A program made the position numbers and the translations under genes. Shown here piece after piece: positions 42,308-55,300 of a stretch of DNA of 64,000 bases (its first letter is position 1; the number at the start of each line of letters is the position of its first letter). The notes below the pieces were generated by a model that saw only the letters and a list, made by a program, of their open reading frames with translations, was not told where the DNA came from and made no database searches. Origin of the DNA: Globodera rostochiensis (lineage: Eukaryota; Nematoda; Chromadorea; Rhabditida; Heteroderidae); assembly GCA_018350325.1 (NCBI GenBank), contig JAEVLN010000038.1, forward strand, positions 372,001 through 436,000, written 5' to 3'.

Positions 42308-45300
42308 ATGGCTGACCTGTGCGGCACTCCAATGCGACCGTCAGACAGCTGGTTTTTGTTTCTTTTGTTTGAAAACAGTTGGGGGAGGTTAGCCGGGCAA
42401 AAAATAAAATTAGGGTTTTTGCTTTTGAGCAGAATCACCTCGAATTCTTGCCTCTGGCAAACATCATAAAAAAACGAAAGTTCAGGTCGTCCACAGAAGT
42501 CCGAAGCCTCCAGCACACGCACATGTGTAAGTTCGGGAATCAAAACTTTCTTGTTTGGCCTAAAATTCGGCCTGATCTTTCGATTCTTAAATTCTGAACC
42601 GGAAATCTGACATTTTGACTAGGCCTCCACGGTACTTTTTTATGTTATGCAGCCACCAACTGCAATTGCTTGGCGAATTTATGCATTATTCTGGAGGTAT
42701 AAATGTTGCAATTTTGTTCAAAATGTCATCGACATTGCGCACTTTTACATCCTTTCTCCAGAGCAATTCGCAGAGAGAAGGCCAACATCTGACGATGCCT
42801 TCTGTAGACGTTTATTTAATCTTGAAATCTAATAGCAGAGTCTCATTAATTTCGGTTGGGGCAGCATAACTTAAGAGTACCGGCTTCCATCCACCCCCTG
42901 CTTGAAATTAAGAAAACTATGGGTTCTTTGGAATCAAAATTTTAAATGTAAGCCGATTTTTTTAATTTTTTGGTCTAAATTGACTGTTTAGGGACCATTA
43001 AGGGCTTCAGTCAGTGTGAATGCCGCTACCTGGAGACATCGGTTCGAATCAAGGATTCCACGGTTCTTTGTTTTTAATTTAATTTGTTATTGTCAGGCCC
43101 AAACCGGGTGCAGAAAGTTTTCGAACCAATAGGCCTAAAAAAGACCGCTGAAGCAAAACGGGGAGAACTTAAAAAAATTTTTGCGAAAAATTTTACCAAC
43201 GTCGGTTTTTTATTTGCTCTTTAGCGGACTTCTTTATCCCCCCCCCCAAAAAAATGTTTGATGGTACGGGCAAAGTTAATGGATCATAGACAAATAAGAG
43301 TTAGAGTTAACATTTTTCCAATACGTTCAGCATACCACCGGCTCATCGCAGTCGCTCGTTGGCGCTGCTGGATTGATCGGAGGGGACAATGCTAACTACC
43401 TGACATTCAAGATCCGACTCCACCCGCAGGGCAACAAAGAGTCGAACAAGGATTTCTGCTTCTTTCAGGTGAACGGTCAGCAGCAGCACCGATAATTTTT
43501 GGAAAACGGCCTCAAATGCGTCGTTGAACGGCTCCGTCGGAATAATGGGATTTGTTCATTTTTTATTTAGGTTTTTTCCTGCGCGAATGTCAAATTCAAG
43601 GCCAAGTTTTCGGTGTACAACACGCGCAGTGAAGAAGTGCCGGCAACGGTGTACACGGGAACGCAGCAGGCAAGTGATTACACCATTTTACAAAATCGGG
43701 AGAGTTTTTTCTATGGTTAAGGAAATTTTAGAAGAATTTTGACCAAATCTTTTTAACTTATCCCTTTTCAGCTGAATGGCTATTTTGAGTACATCCGACG
43801 AGACTTGCTGATCAACCACATACAGCCTCAGGACGAAATTCAGTTGCTGCTCAACCTGACCATTGTTTCGGACACAATCACTAAAAACAGTCAGAACACC
43901 ATCAACCAGGCGATGCCAGAGCCGCGTCCGTCCGAGGCTTGTTTTTTTGAAATTTGGGGATGGAATGGCACAGGGGCGTACCCAGGGAGGGAGGGAGGGG
44001 GGGGGGGGGTTGCGTAAACGATTGGAACAACAAATTTAACATTAGATTTTTTATTTGCAATTTTTGGTACTTCTATTAGAATTTAGCCATAAGTTAATCT
44101 TTATTTAGTTGGCCAAAGACTTGGAATCGATGTTTGGCGAGAACAGGTTTTTGATTATTTCAATTCTTTTTTTTTGCGTTTTAATGAAGGAAGGATAATA
44201 TTTGAATGTGATTCACGAATCAATTTTTAAGGGATGGACTGATTTCAACAACTTTTTAGGCATACAGATTTCACCATCTTTTGCCGTGGCGAGGGCAAAG
44301 AGAAGCAGCGTGAGCTGATGGCCCATAAGATCGTATTAGCTGCACGTTCGCCGGTGTTCAGTGCCATGCTCGAGCCGCACACGGAGGAGGCGCAGAAGTC
44401 GGAGGTGTACTACGAAGACATCGATTTTGAGGTTGGGTTGAAAATAATAGATATTTTTTGTAGTTTTTGTTTTGTTTGCACAACAAATCCGTTCATTTTG
44501 AATGAAATGAATGGACTTTAGGTTATGCGCGAGATGTTGTTCTACATGTACAGCGGACGATCGCCGATGTTGCAGCAGATGGCGCTGGACTTGCTGGCAG
44601 TGGCGGACCGTTTCCAACTTATTGGACTCAAGGAGATGGCTGATCAGGTGCTGCTTTCCCAGCGTCTTGCAGCATCAATGTCCCTTTAAGGGCAACAAAT
44701 TTTTTTATGAAATTCATAGCCCAATCCACCCCCTTCTCCGACCCTTTATTTAGAAAGTAACTTAAAAAAACCTTTGATCCATGATAATTTATACTTCTTC
44801 CTAATTATTGAATGCAAATAAACAAAAAAAATTTTCAATTTAAATTCAGAAAATTTAAAAGGTACTTCGTGCTGGACTGTCCACAGACAACGTGTGCCGC
44901 AATCTGGTGCTGGCCGACATGCACAACGCGCTGGACTTGAAGACTGATGCGCTGCGATTCATTGCCCAATACTCAAACAACGTCATTATGGTTGTTGTTT
45001 CTTAACATTTTTTTAGAAATTCCAATACATTTTGGCCAATTTAAAAAAAAGTCAAATTTAAACTTTCATAGACTGATGGCTGGGCCGAGATGGTCAAGGA
45101 GCATCCACGACTGGTCACCGAAGTTGTTGCCGCAATGTCTCAGGAACAGTCGCGACTGTGTGAGTTTTTGTGCCTGTACGGACAATTGCGGATTGACGGT
45201 TGTGGTCACTTTTTGCCCCCCTCGCGCTATTCCATTTTTGGAACATTTAATTGATTTCAAAAATATAAATTACTGAAAAAATGCGTGCATTTTTTAGCAA

Positions 45301-45368
45301 ATGGCAGTGCGGGTAATGGCGGCGCCGGAGGCAACACTATTGGACCTGAGCCGTCCGCGAAACGGTAG
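42308..45368 (+). CDS. SPOP: SPOP/Roadkill-like MATH-BTB adaptor of Cullin-3 ubiquitin ligase
   Basis: Twelve exons join in phase to 384 residues: 42308-42351, 42486-42526, 42653-42696, 43331-43468, 43571-43669, 43772-43936, 44109-44146, 44260-44431, 44522-44647, 44862-44990, 45072-45159, 45298-45368. Residues 15-160 are a MATH domain (NYLTFKIRLHPQGNKESNKD, YFEYIRRDLLI), which binds degrons of target proteins. Residues 180-300 are a BTB domain (HTDFTIFC, MAHKIVLAARSPVFSAMLEPHTEEAQ) that binds Cullin-3, followed by a BACK-like region (NLVLADMHNALDLKTDALRFI). Length and order match human SPOP (374 aa). The normally invariant MATH Trp (SYMWTINNF in SPOP) is replaced: this model reads HTHMSTNCN, so exon 3 is the least certain. 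Introns starting at 43670 and 43937 have GC donors. The tail is Gly/Asn-rich. Confidence 0.9.
43974..44030. repeat. Possible hAT-end fragment (CAGGGGCGTACCCAGGGAGG)
   Basis: In SPOP intron 6 the sequence CAGGGGCGTACCCAG is followed by a long G run. It resembles one terminal repeat of a hAT MITE, but no matching right end or duplication was found. Confidence 0.35.
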
Positions 45369-45605
45369 TTGTTTAATTCATTGGCAGAGCGCCTCCGACG
45401 ATTTTTTAAAAATTTTTAGGTTAAAAGAAAAAGGTGCCAACTTTGGTGCTTGCTAGTTTATATCCCCTTTTTGCATTAAATTTTAAAAAATGTTTTTCCT
45501 TTTTATATCGTCAGAAACACTTTTACAATACTTCTACACAACTCTTAAATAAATGAAGTGGTTTGTCCTAGAATTGCAGCATAGTGGCTGCTGACGAATT
45601 TGTAT

Positions 45606-45998
45606 TCATTTGTAACTCATTTCCTGGGCAGTGTGCAGTAATTTGAGCTCTTTGAGAAATTGATAAATTTCATTGTCGGGCAGCGCCAAAAGCTTGAATA
45701 AATTATGTAGGGTGAAGTTTGTAAGCGTTTCCATCAATCTAGAAGTGTTTCTGACGATATAAAAACATATTTGTGAAATCCGATGCAAAAAGGGGATACA
45801 ATCTAGACTAGTACTCAAATTTAATTTTCTATGGAATTTTGAGGACCGACCAAATATGTTTTTATTTTTCATCAGCACGCGATACGACTGCTGACTATGT
45901 GTGGTGGAGTGTCCAAGTGCGGGGAGCTTCGAGCAAACATTCGCTTTTGAATTTTGCGTTTGATTTTTTGATCTGTCAACCATTTCTAAATGACCCAA
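45606..45998 (-). CDS. Hypothetical single-exon ORF, 130 aa
   Basis: The frame is protein-like (ETLTNFTLHNLFKLLALPDNEIYQFLKELKLL near the C-terminus suggests helices) but has no recognised domain and codon use close to the AT-rich background. About 65 bases of its 3' half recur in inverse orientation at 45455-45525 (TATATCCCCTTTTTGCAT, TATATCGTCAGAAACAC). This could be a real short gene, a piece of a repeat, or part of a small inverted-repeat element with SPOP 3' sequence between its arms. Confidence 0.3.
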   Translation of the reverse strand: MGHLEMVDRSKNQTQNSKANVCSKLPALGHSTTHSQQSYRVLMKNKNIFGRSSKFHRKLNLSTSLDCIPFLHRISQICFYIVRNTSRLMETLTNFTLHNLFKLLALPDNEIYQFLKELKLLHTAQEMSYK

Positions 45999-46698
45999 AG
46001 AGAATGATGAAAATAAGGTGTTTTTTTGTTTATTTTTTAATATTTAAAAAAATTAAAAAACAATTTGCATTTATTATATACTTCATTCTTTTGATCATTA
46101 CGCATACATCAATCGTCAAATACAAAACAAAGCATTATGCATATCACCGATCGTCGATCAATAATGGCGATCGACAATTTGGTGGGGGAATCCTTTCCCC
46201 GAGGAGGATCGGAAACGGGGGGTGGGGGGAAATTCCTCATCATGACAACGACGCCAGCAGTCCCTGTCTGTGTTCTCATATGCCACAGCAAACACATCGA
46301 CCGTCTGCTGTGTTCTGGCTCATTCGACGGCGATAAAAGTCCAGGCGTTCTTTGTACCTTGTGCATGCGTCGTCAACAGCAGCGGTGTAGGCACCGCAGA
46401 AAGTTACGAATTTAGTTAGAAAAATGCATCTAAATTTGCGAGAAAAAAAATCAACTATGATGGTCTTTTTCTATTGAGAGAATAACGCCAATCCTGAATT
46501 CCTTTGTTAAAATCCTAAATTTTCAACACTCCGGCTGAATGGCTATTTTTAAGACATTGTTGAAAATAATTACGTTTTAAATTTTACGGTGGTCCGTTTT
46601 AAGTACTGTACTTGCCATTCAAGTACATATACGAACCCTACACAAATGTCGTTTCCCCTACCACTCAGCGCCATAGGATTATTGTAATTTATAAAAAA
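45999..46698. other. Intergenic region before the acyl-CoA dehydrogenase gene
   Basis: A GC-richer patch at 46130-46400 carries overlapping short frames on both strands with no domain. The promoter of the next gene should lie at its right end. Confidence 0.4.
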
Positions 46699-49600
46699 AT
46701 GTTGGTCACCAAATCGTCGGGCATTATTTTTTTGCGAAATTTGACACATAAATGGACGACGGCATCAGCAAACGTAAAAAGTCGTCGGTGCCAGCAGAGG
46801 CGAGCATTCGCTGCCGCAGTGCCAAATGAAATCCCTGTTGAGCCGAACAACGGACAGAAAACAGAGACAGCGAAGGTTGGATTGTTTCTAGAAAAATTGT
46901 TTGAGAAAATTAAAAAAAACGTTTTTGTTTCCAGGATGCTAAGCCGACAGAGTCATTCTGCATGAATTTGTTCCTGGGTCGTGCCCAGCTCCGTCAGGTG
47001 TTTCCCTACCCGCTGAAATTGGACGATGAGCAGCGCGAAACACTGCAAATGGTGGTGACACCGAGCAGCAAGTTCCTCGAGGAGGTTAACGACCCAAACA
47101 GGTTTGGACATTTTTTGGACCAATTTGAGCCTACGAGATTTGTCGAATCGGCATTTGAAAAATTAAATAGGTAGCAAAAAACGTCTCAATTTCTTAATTA
47201 AAAACTTAGGAATGATGAGCAGGCACAAATTCCGGCCGATGTGCTCGCTAAATTTGCGGAGCTAGGCGCGTTCGGTGCGCTAGTGCCGGAGAAGTGGCAG
47301 GGCGCCGGTCTGAACAATACGCAGATGGCACGGATGGCCGAGCTGGTCGGCGCCAGTGACCTCGGGCTGGGCGTCACGATGGGCGCGCATCAGGCATTTA
47401 TACAAAAAATATTTGTTTCCAAACATTTTTTAAAATTTTTTCGGGTGTGGTTTTGTTATTTTTAAAGATTTTGAACTCTTTTTTTGTTTTGTTAGTTATC
47501 TTTATTTGGTGGTTATCTTATTTTTCTAGAAAGCTTTGACATAATTTTTGTAAAAAAATTTAGTCCATTGGCTACAAGGGCATTTTGTTGTACGGCACCG
47601 ATGTGCAAAAGGACAAATATTTGCCGGACCTGGCAACTGGCAAGAAATTCGCGAGCTTCTGCCTCACAGAGCCCAGCTCGGGGTCGGATGCCAATGTAAA
47701 TTTTATTGAATATATAAACCAAAAGTCACGATTTTTCATTTAGTCCATTCGAACACGGGCAGTGAAGTCGACCTGCGGAAAATTTTACACACTGAACGGT
47801 GGCAAAATTTGGATCAGCAACGGAGGGTTCGCCGAGGTTTTTACCGTTTTTGCACAGGTTTGGAACGCCAATATTTTTTTTTTAATTCCTAACGCTATTA
47901 TTTTAGGGGATTTTATTTTTTCATATTTTTTGCAGACGCCCACCAAACAGGCGGATGGCACCACCAAGGACAAAGTGTCGGCATTCATTGTCGAGCGTGG
48001 CTTTGGCGGTAATTTTAATTTTTACAAAATTATCAACAAAAAAATTTAGGTGTGACCAACGGACCACCCGAGAAAAAGATGGGCATCAAAGGCAGCAACA
48101 CGACGGAGGTGCACTTTGACAATGTGAAAGTGCCGGCGGAAAATTTGTTGGGAGGTATAAAATTATCATGATTTTTTAATACTTTAAAGGCGAAGGTCCG
48201 TCCCAAAAAGGCAGTATTTAAAAATTATACAAAATTTTAGTTGAGGGCGAAGGCTTCAAAGTGGCGATGAACATTTTGAACAATGGACGGTAGGAATTCC
48301 GTTAAAAGTGAATATTGTAATTTCTGTGCGCTTGCAATTTATTTTTGAAAAAAACCCAACTTATTCGTTAAGATTCGGCATTCCGGCAGCCACCACAGGC
48401 TCCATGAAATATTGCATACAAAAAACGGTTTATAATGAAATAAAATTGATGATGAAATGGAACAGTGGATTAAATTAAACAAACTTCTCGCTTTCCCTCG
48501 TTTCACAGATTGAGCATGTGCATCAGCGCGTCCAGTTCGGCAAAAAATTGTGCGATTTTGGACGTATACGGGAAATCCTGACCGATATGGTTGTACGTCA
48601 TTACGTCGCAGAGAGCATAACGTAAAATTTTGTGAGAAGCAGTGGTGTAGCAATGGGGGAGGAATTCCCCCCCCCCCCCGTAATGAAATTTTAGAAAAAA
48701 ACACGAGGGGGACTCTTGGCATTTTTGAAATTCCTTAACCAAACATGGAGTAAAAACGGAAAATGCAACAAAAAGGAGAAAATATATCCTTAAGAATAGA
48801 TTTTAAAAAGCAAAAAATGCACCCCTAAGAATCGAATCCCCCCCCCCCGAAAATTTTTCCTGGCAACGCCACTGGTGAGAAGATTTGAATTTTTTTAAAT
48901 TTCATTAAATGCCGCTGGTTCTCTTCGCGTTAGTATTGTTAGTTGTCATGCATGAATGAATGACATTGCCTGGATTCAATTTGGTGCATTTTTGCAAAAA
49001 AAAAAATTTTTTTTGTTGGGTAAAAAAGACTATCTTTTTAGTTACATGTTGGCCGCAAACATGGACCGTGGCATTACGGAATACCAGCTGGAGGTGAGAA
49101 ATAACTAATGCGCATGCAACATTTTTGTTTCAAGGCCGCCATCGGCAAGGTGGTATCGTCGGAGAATGCGTGGCAGGTGTGCGACGATGCCATCCAATTG
49201 CACGGGGGCATGGGCTTCATGCGTGAATGCGGGCTGGAGCGTGTGCTGCGCGATCTGTGCGTAAAAAAACATTTTTTTGGGGACACTTTTAGAAGTAGAA
49301 AATTGAGTCACACGCACACTGTGAATTTAGAAAATAAATAAAGCAATTATTCGGATTTCTTCGTAGAATCAAATTTTTGTACAGCCGCATTTTCCGCATA
49401 TTCGAGGGTGCCAACGATGTGATGCGACTGTTCGTCGCACTCACCGGCATGCATCATGCGGGAAAACGGCTGCAACAGTTGGCCAAGGACTTGAAGTCGT
49501 ACTCCGTGTCCACACTGTTCGGCGAGCTCAAACGACGAACCGTCGGGTGGGGTTATTTTTGCAGGAACATTTGTATGTATTGATTATTCATTCTGTTTTC

Positions 49601-50790
49601 GTAGAGCTTCAGGTTAGGAGTGGTAGGTTCTTCACGGATTCGACTATTTTGAAGTAAAACCGCGAACTGGGGAGATAATTCATACCAATATAAAGACATT
49701 TGTAATCCGGACTGGGGAAAGGAGGCTGGAAGAATTTATTTTATTACATACACATTTATCTTGCTACATTTTTTATTTAAAAAAATAGTCAAATTTTATT
49801 TTAATTTTTACAGGGAAGCACAAGCTCAGGCAGCCGATCAGGTACACCCATCTTTGAAAGCCAGCGCAGCACTGTTAAACAAGTGCATTGGCGAATTTGG
49901 CAAAACAGTGGACGGACTTATCATGGCGTATAAAAAGGATGTGATCGGTGGGATAGATTTGGCTTTTTTCTTTTAAACTCAAAAATAAAAAAAAGATCGT
50001 CAGTACGAACTGATCAGGGTGGCAAATGCAGCAATTGACATCTACAGCATGGCGGGTTCGCCACTCTTTAAATAAAAAAATTAATAAATCGGTGGTTCCT
50101 TGTATCTTTTACGGGAAATCGGAGTAATTCGGGAATTTCCCGCTCAAAACGGTAAATATTTTGTTGTTGAGCTTCAGCAAAAAGAAGGGTGAAATTTAAA
50201 TATTGTTTACTGTGTTTTTTTTGGTGAAATTTTTAGTGGTTTTATCGCGGTGTAACTATGCGATTGAACGGAACGGGCCGGAGAATTCGCAGCATGACCA
50301 GGTGTTTTTTTTTATTATTTTAGACATTTTTATCATACGCATTTCAGTTCATCACCAATCTGTTCTGCAGACAGGCGTACAAGAGAGTGAAGAACAACCT
50401 GTGAGTTAATTTTTCTTAAAATAGGTGGGAAAAAATGAGTTTAAAAATAACAATAATTGCATTAAAAAATTTTTCATAAAATAATTATCTTGGCTTCGAA
50501 TTGGTGAGTTAAAACGACAAAATTTCCGAAATGTTTTTCGTGCACAACTCGTCAAAACTAAGCTGCAGAAAAAATAGGTAAAAACCTAAAAATCTTAGCC
50601 CTGTTGATCAGAATTATTGAAATTGACCAGAAGAGATAATTCTGATTCACTTTTATTAAAATGATTTGTTTTCTATTGTAGAAAGGAAGCGAAGACGCCC
50701 AGCGAAACTGAGTTGTTGTTGATCGAACAAATCGCCGGCCAACTGCGCGAGAACCAGGCCATGGTCCAAAAGCATCCCATTGACCTGTGA
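46699..50790 (+). CDS. ACADVL: Very-long-chain acyl-CoA dehydrogenase, mitochondrial
   Basis: Eighteen exons join in phase to 641 residues: 46699-46875, 46935-47101, 47210-47393, 47564-47695, 47744-47857, 47936-48008, 48050-48154, 48241-48289, 48373-48427, 48509-48621, 49042-49093, 49135-49256, 49385-49546, 49814-49947, 49996-50055, 50237-50301, 50348-50400, 50682-50790. The start is Arg/Ser/Thr-rich with no acids, a mitochondrial presequence. The fold follows: [53 protein letters not shown] (FAD/substrate), [48 protein letters not shown], and the catalytic glutamate in [12 protein letters not shown]. The C-terminal extension (residues about 500-641) marks the membrane-bound VLCAD/ACAD9 type. 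It catalyses the first FAD-dependent step of long-chain beta-oxidation on the inner membrane. The intron starting at 47394 is GC-AG. ACAD9 is the alternative. Confidence 0.93.
48640..48874. mobile_element. hAT-like MITE in intron 10 of the acyl-CoA dehydrogenase gene
   Basis: The ends CAGTGGTGTAGCAA / TTGGCAACGCCACTG-type inverted repeats are flanked by the exact 8-bp duplication GTGAGAAG (48632-48639 and 48875-48882). C runs lie inside both ends. There is no ORF. It begins 18 bases after the splice donor. Confidence 0.8.
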
Positions 50791-52313
50791 CCGTCCGACA
50801 CTGACCCCATTTGATGTTTAAAAAATTAATACCCGGTTTGGACACACCGAAAATTTATACAACATCAAAAAGCATTTGTCACCTGGTGTCCAAACGTTGC
50901 AATCATGTTTAGCAGACAGTTTGTATAGATTAAGCGAGTAAGATCGAGGATTCCGACATTTAAAGGTGCTCTATAAATGGATAATATTTACAAAGTGCCC
51001 ATTTGTTTCTTCCAATTAATATTTACTCGTTTTTCCTTTAACACACACAAAAAATACGGTGTAGCACGGAAACGTTGACTGGGTTTTTTGATGGAAGTCT
51101 AAGACAAAAAAAAAACCGGTAATACTTCAATTACACCCCCCCCCCTTTTTTTTTTTAGAAAAAGGGCAAAAAATTATCGAATTCACGTTTGAATGATTTT
51201 GAAACCAAAATAGATTTTTAAAAAATTTTTTTTGAAGGGGGGAGGGTATAAACCAAAGTATTACCAAAAAACAATGTTGAGGACTATAAATATAATCATT
51301 TAAAGAGTGAACAATTAGCACTTTTTTAAGATGTTTGGAAACAAGACCGCCGTGGTGTTCCAGTCATTTGTAACGGTCAATTTACAGTGTCAAAATCGAA
51401 GACAATATTTTTCCTAAATCCCCCAAATAAAATTTTGGCACCAATTGACCGTAGCTATCATTAAGAACAACAATGAATTTCAAAAAAGAAATGAAGTCCA
51501 TCGCACTTTTTAATTGTGAGGTGAGAAGGGGGCAAAAATTTACTCTAATGACTCTAATGTTAATCACTGATATTGTTCAGCCATTGCTGGGAGAAGTGCT
51601 CTTTGATTGTTTAGCTCGATAAATGCGAAATGGACATGGACCAGATAAGTTTTAGTGTTTGTCTATTTAAAGAATATTTCCAAAATTCCGGTCCGTGTCC
51701 ACACAAACATATACTACTGCAATGGTTATAAAACGTAACAATAAGAGGGGGGGGGGGGGGGGGGGGGGGGAGCGGGCTGGTTCAACACGGTTCCAACACA
51801 CAAAACATCGGCCGGATGAGTCCTGGCAAGATCACATGAATTCCATGCGCTGATCAAATGCACTGGGGATCCAGAATTCCAATATTTCAATCATGACTTG
51901 ATCTCCTAAATTCGAAATTAATTCGCCACATCTCGGCGGTTCAGGCAGCTCTTCACGTCTTTGTGGTGCCGTCTCCACTACTGCCACTGCCCACCGCCGA
52001 TGCCATCAGACTGAGCGCTGCAGCCGCCATGGAAGACGACGAGGCGCAGAACGCGGATGACGACGATGTCACACCGGCGACATTTACCCGCGTGGAATCC
52101 GCGGACGTGACAGCCACGGTCGAGTCGGGTGGCATTGCACCGCACTTAAATGAAACAAATCTTGGACGAATATGAGTATGGAATAGAGATCTAACAAATA
52201 ATCGGGTAGGACTCGGTTAAATGCACGATCCAATCAGTCGAATTAAAATTTTGGGCTGAACCTCTCGGTCCAATGATTGCGCCCCGTCTCAAATTTCACG
52301 AAGAAAAAAATCA
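50791..52313. other. Convergent intergenic region with a 24-base G run and one unassigned ORF
   Basis: It holds the 3' ends of the acyl-CoA dehydrogenase (+) and nuclear factor I (-) genes. A pure G run spans 51747-51770. At 51936-52175 a GC-rich stretch is open on both strands: the plus frame is acidic (EDDEAQNADDDDVT), the minus frame Ser/Ala-rich. It looks like coding sequence but I could not join it to either neighbour in phase; it may be a last exon of an alternative transcript. Confidence 0.4.
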
Positions 52314-55300
52314 CTATTTCCGTCTCTCTGCACCAGCCTGAGAAGTGGTAGAATCCACCATGGTTGGCGATGTGGTGTCCTTGATGCGATTGTTATGGCT
52401 GGTCATCGTATTCGTGCTACTGCCGGTGCCGTGATGCGGCGCCATTGCAGAGAGATGGTGGTGTATGCTGCTACCGCCGCCGTATTGGTTAAGGTGATGG
52501 TGTACAGCGGCTGAAGATGACAACGAAGTGCCCAACGCAGAAATTGGTGGTCCGGAAAGGCTGAACAAATGGATTCTGACGGGGATTTCTTTCAAATAAC
52601 ACCCACCCATTTGAATCCAGCATGGACAGTGTTGTTGTGCCCGGTCGTGAGCCATGCCCACCACCGATGCTGTTGCTGCGTGAATGTAGCACCACGTTGC
52701 CGAACAACCCGGCGGTAGCTGCATGCTGCAGCAATGGCGACCGGCTGTTCTCGTTGAAGCAGTGCAGCAATGGCACTCCTGGATGACCCAGGGATTGTAA
52801 AATCAGGGGTTAGAAAATGGTTTCTTTTGTTTCCTATTCCATTTTTACCATTAGAATTGCTTGAGGTAGCCAACATGGACTGCATCAGGGACCCGTAGTC
52901 GTCAACGCTTGTGGATGCGCCGCTCAGCCGACTGCCGCCGGGGATAGGCGTACCGCGCGGGGTGGTCAGCGGGGAGGAGAAGAATGGGATAGGCGACGTC
53001 AGCGTGGACTGGTAGCCATTACGCAAAAAGGCGGACGCCTTCACGATCAAGTGATCAATATCAGTTACGCAATAGTCAAACAAATTATTGAGTAATCGGA
53101 GCCATGATGATAAAACGATTAGAGAATAAATTTGGGCAAAGCATGGATTTTAAAAAGCACACCGTAAAGAGATCGCCCACAAAGTTAGGGATGATCGGGC
53201 GGGGCGTAACCAAACGCTATAAATGCAAATAAATTTTGATTTGCAGTTTAAGGATGATGGGTAGATCATCTACCGCTGCTTCGGTAGGTCTCGAGATAAA
53301 CTCCTTGATCGGCGACACTAACAACGGTTGCTCGTATTTATGTTGTTGTTGTGAAAGCGGTTGATGGATGTTTAAACAGGCAGCAGAGACTACAGAATGG
53401 TGTTGCTGCTGTTGGTGTTGATCAACATGATGATGATGCTGTTGGTGATCATCGGTAACTGCTTCATCTTGACACTGTTGCCGTTGATTGTCATGCCCAT
53501 CTACATCCACGTCGTCATCTTCAAGCAGTCCACCGCCTCCGCCGGCAGCCACAGTGGTGATCACCGCATCCATGCGTTCCTCCTGATCACTTTCTCGAGA
53601 TTGTTGATGTTGATGCAGCTGCTTTTGCAGTCGACCAGCCGTCGCCGGACGTATCCCCACCTTGCGCAAGCTCTGCTGCTGATCCTCCGGCTGTGGTGGT
53701 GCAGCAACAACGGCAACGCGCTTCCGGGACGAAATCAACGGCGCGAAACTGTTTGAGGCATCAGTACTTCCACCACCTTGAACAGTCAAACATACATACA
53801 CATTAAACACCAAAATGTTTTGCTCACTTCGCCTTCGCGAAGACCTGTTCAGTCCAACGACGCCGCAGCCGACCGAAGATGATGGAGCAGCAGTAGTACC
53901 ACCACAAAGCATGGCGGTGGCGTTTAACGACGTTGGCGGCCCATATGCAGCTTGAAGTTGTTGAAAGGACGACTGTTGTGGCGGTGACCTTGACGGCATT
54001 TCTTTGGTGTAATGAACTTTGATGATGGAAGTAGCGAAGTGGAGCGACTGTTGCTGCTGCTGATCCGGCGCATAATTAGCCATGGAGGACACTACAGCAG
54101 CGGCTGAAGCGACTGATGATGGCAAGGACGATGATGATGGTGCTGCTGTTGTATGACGACGTTGGACGAGCTGAGCAGCGGCAGGCGTTGGTGCGGAGAA
54201 GGCGGAACCAACGCTGGAAAGAATGCGATTTTTTACAGATATGTATGGCTATGCGAGGGGGGTACGTTTTGTTCCCGAGACGTTTTGTTCCCGGGAGTTT
54301 TGAGCTATGTAACCAATTTTATTTTCAACATTTAAAATCCCCGAAAATCATTTGTTATAAAGTATTTTAAAAAAGAGTTCAAAATTAAGGAAAATCAAAA
54401 ACTGGGGATTTTGAAGGTGTTAATGAACATTTAAGGGAGTTCGCGTTCGGATAGGCGCGTTTGCGAAATTCTAGTTTCAGATACAACCAAGCATGCTCAC
54501 GGATATCCGCGGATGTATCCGGATACGGACGGATATGGTTTTTTGGAACGTCACGGATACGGGCGGATATGGTTTTTTGGAACGTCACGGATACGGACGG
54601 ATATGGGTTTTCGGATCGTCACGGATGCGGAGGGATGACGGATATGACCTTAATATCCGCGGGTATCCGTAGCATCCTTTGATTTTTGACTGCTTAAAAG
54701 TTGCGTGGCAAATTCAAATATGGCCGAGTGTTTAAGCTTTTAGGGTGATGCTACTTTGGGTCCGTCCCTCTCGCCATATCATCCTTATTTTTTGTTTTTA
54801 GTATTCTTACAACGTTTTGAAAAAAATCAGTAAGATTTTAAGCATTTACATAAAAACTAGTTCATTTTAGAACTCAATTACCTAAAAAATGGGCATTTTT
54901 CTTTCTTTAAATATTCGCTTTTTCTCTCGGCGGCGCCTATCGGCACCGCCGATCTCCCTCCCCTCCCCCCCCCCCCCCCACTAGCCTAAGGTGGCCTTGG
55001 ATGCAATAGAGCTGAATTCGTTGTCGACAGTCGTTTGAAAACACACCAGACACATTTTCGAGAGATGTTAATAATAAACCATAAGCTTTACATCCCATTC
55101 TTTTTCTCAAAAGTAAAGGTGTGAAAAACGGTGGGAACAAAACGTCCCTTTCCTGGCTATGCATGATCTCTGCCCGACCACCTTGGAAATGTTTTCTGCT
55201 GTTGAAGATTATTGCTGCTGCCCTGCTGGTGGTGGAATTGCTGATGAACACCATCGGCATATTGCTGTTGTTGTTCCGCCACTTGCATCGACTGCTGCTG

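Larger units (their letters stand above)
54255..55153. mobile_element. Foldback element, TTTTGTTCCCG ends, in an intron of nuclear factor I
   Basis: The left end is GGTACGTTTTGTTCCCGAGA plus a second unit. The right end is the inverted GGGAACAAAACGTCCC. The 9-bp word TGGCTATGC flanks it at 54246-54254 and 55154-55162. It lies wholly inside intron 10 of the nfi gene. Its interior carries a copy of the CGGATACGG repeat and a GC-rich palindrome. Same phrase family as 59242-59853, different core. Confidence 0.85.

Noticed and set aside
46534..46550. CTGAATGGCTATTTT word shared with SPOP exon 6
   Set aside because: Only about 15 bases; too short to call a duplication.
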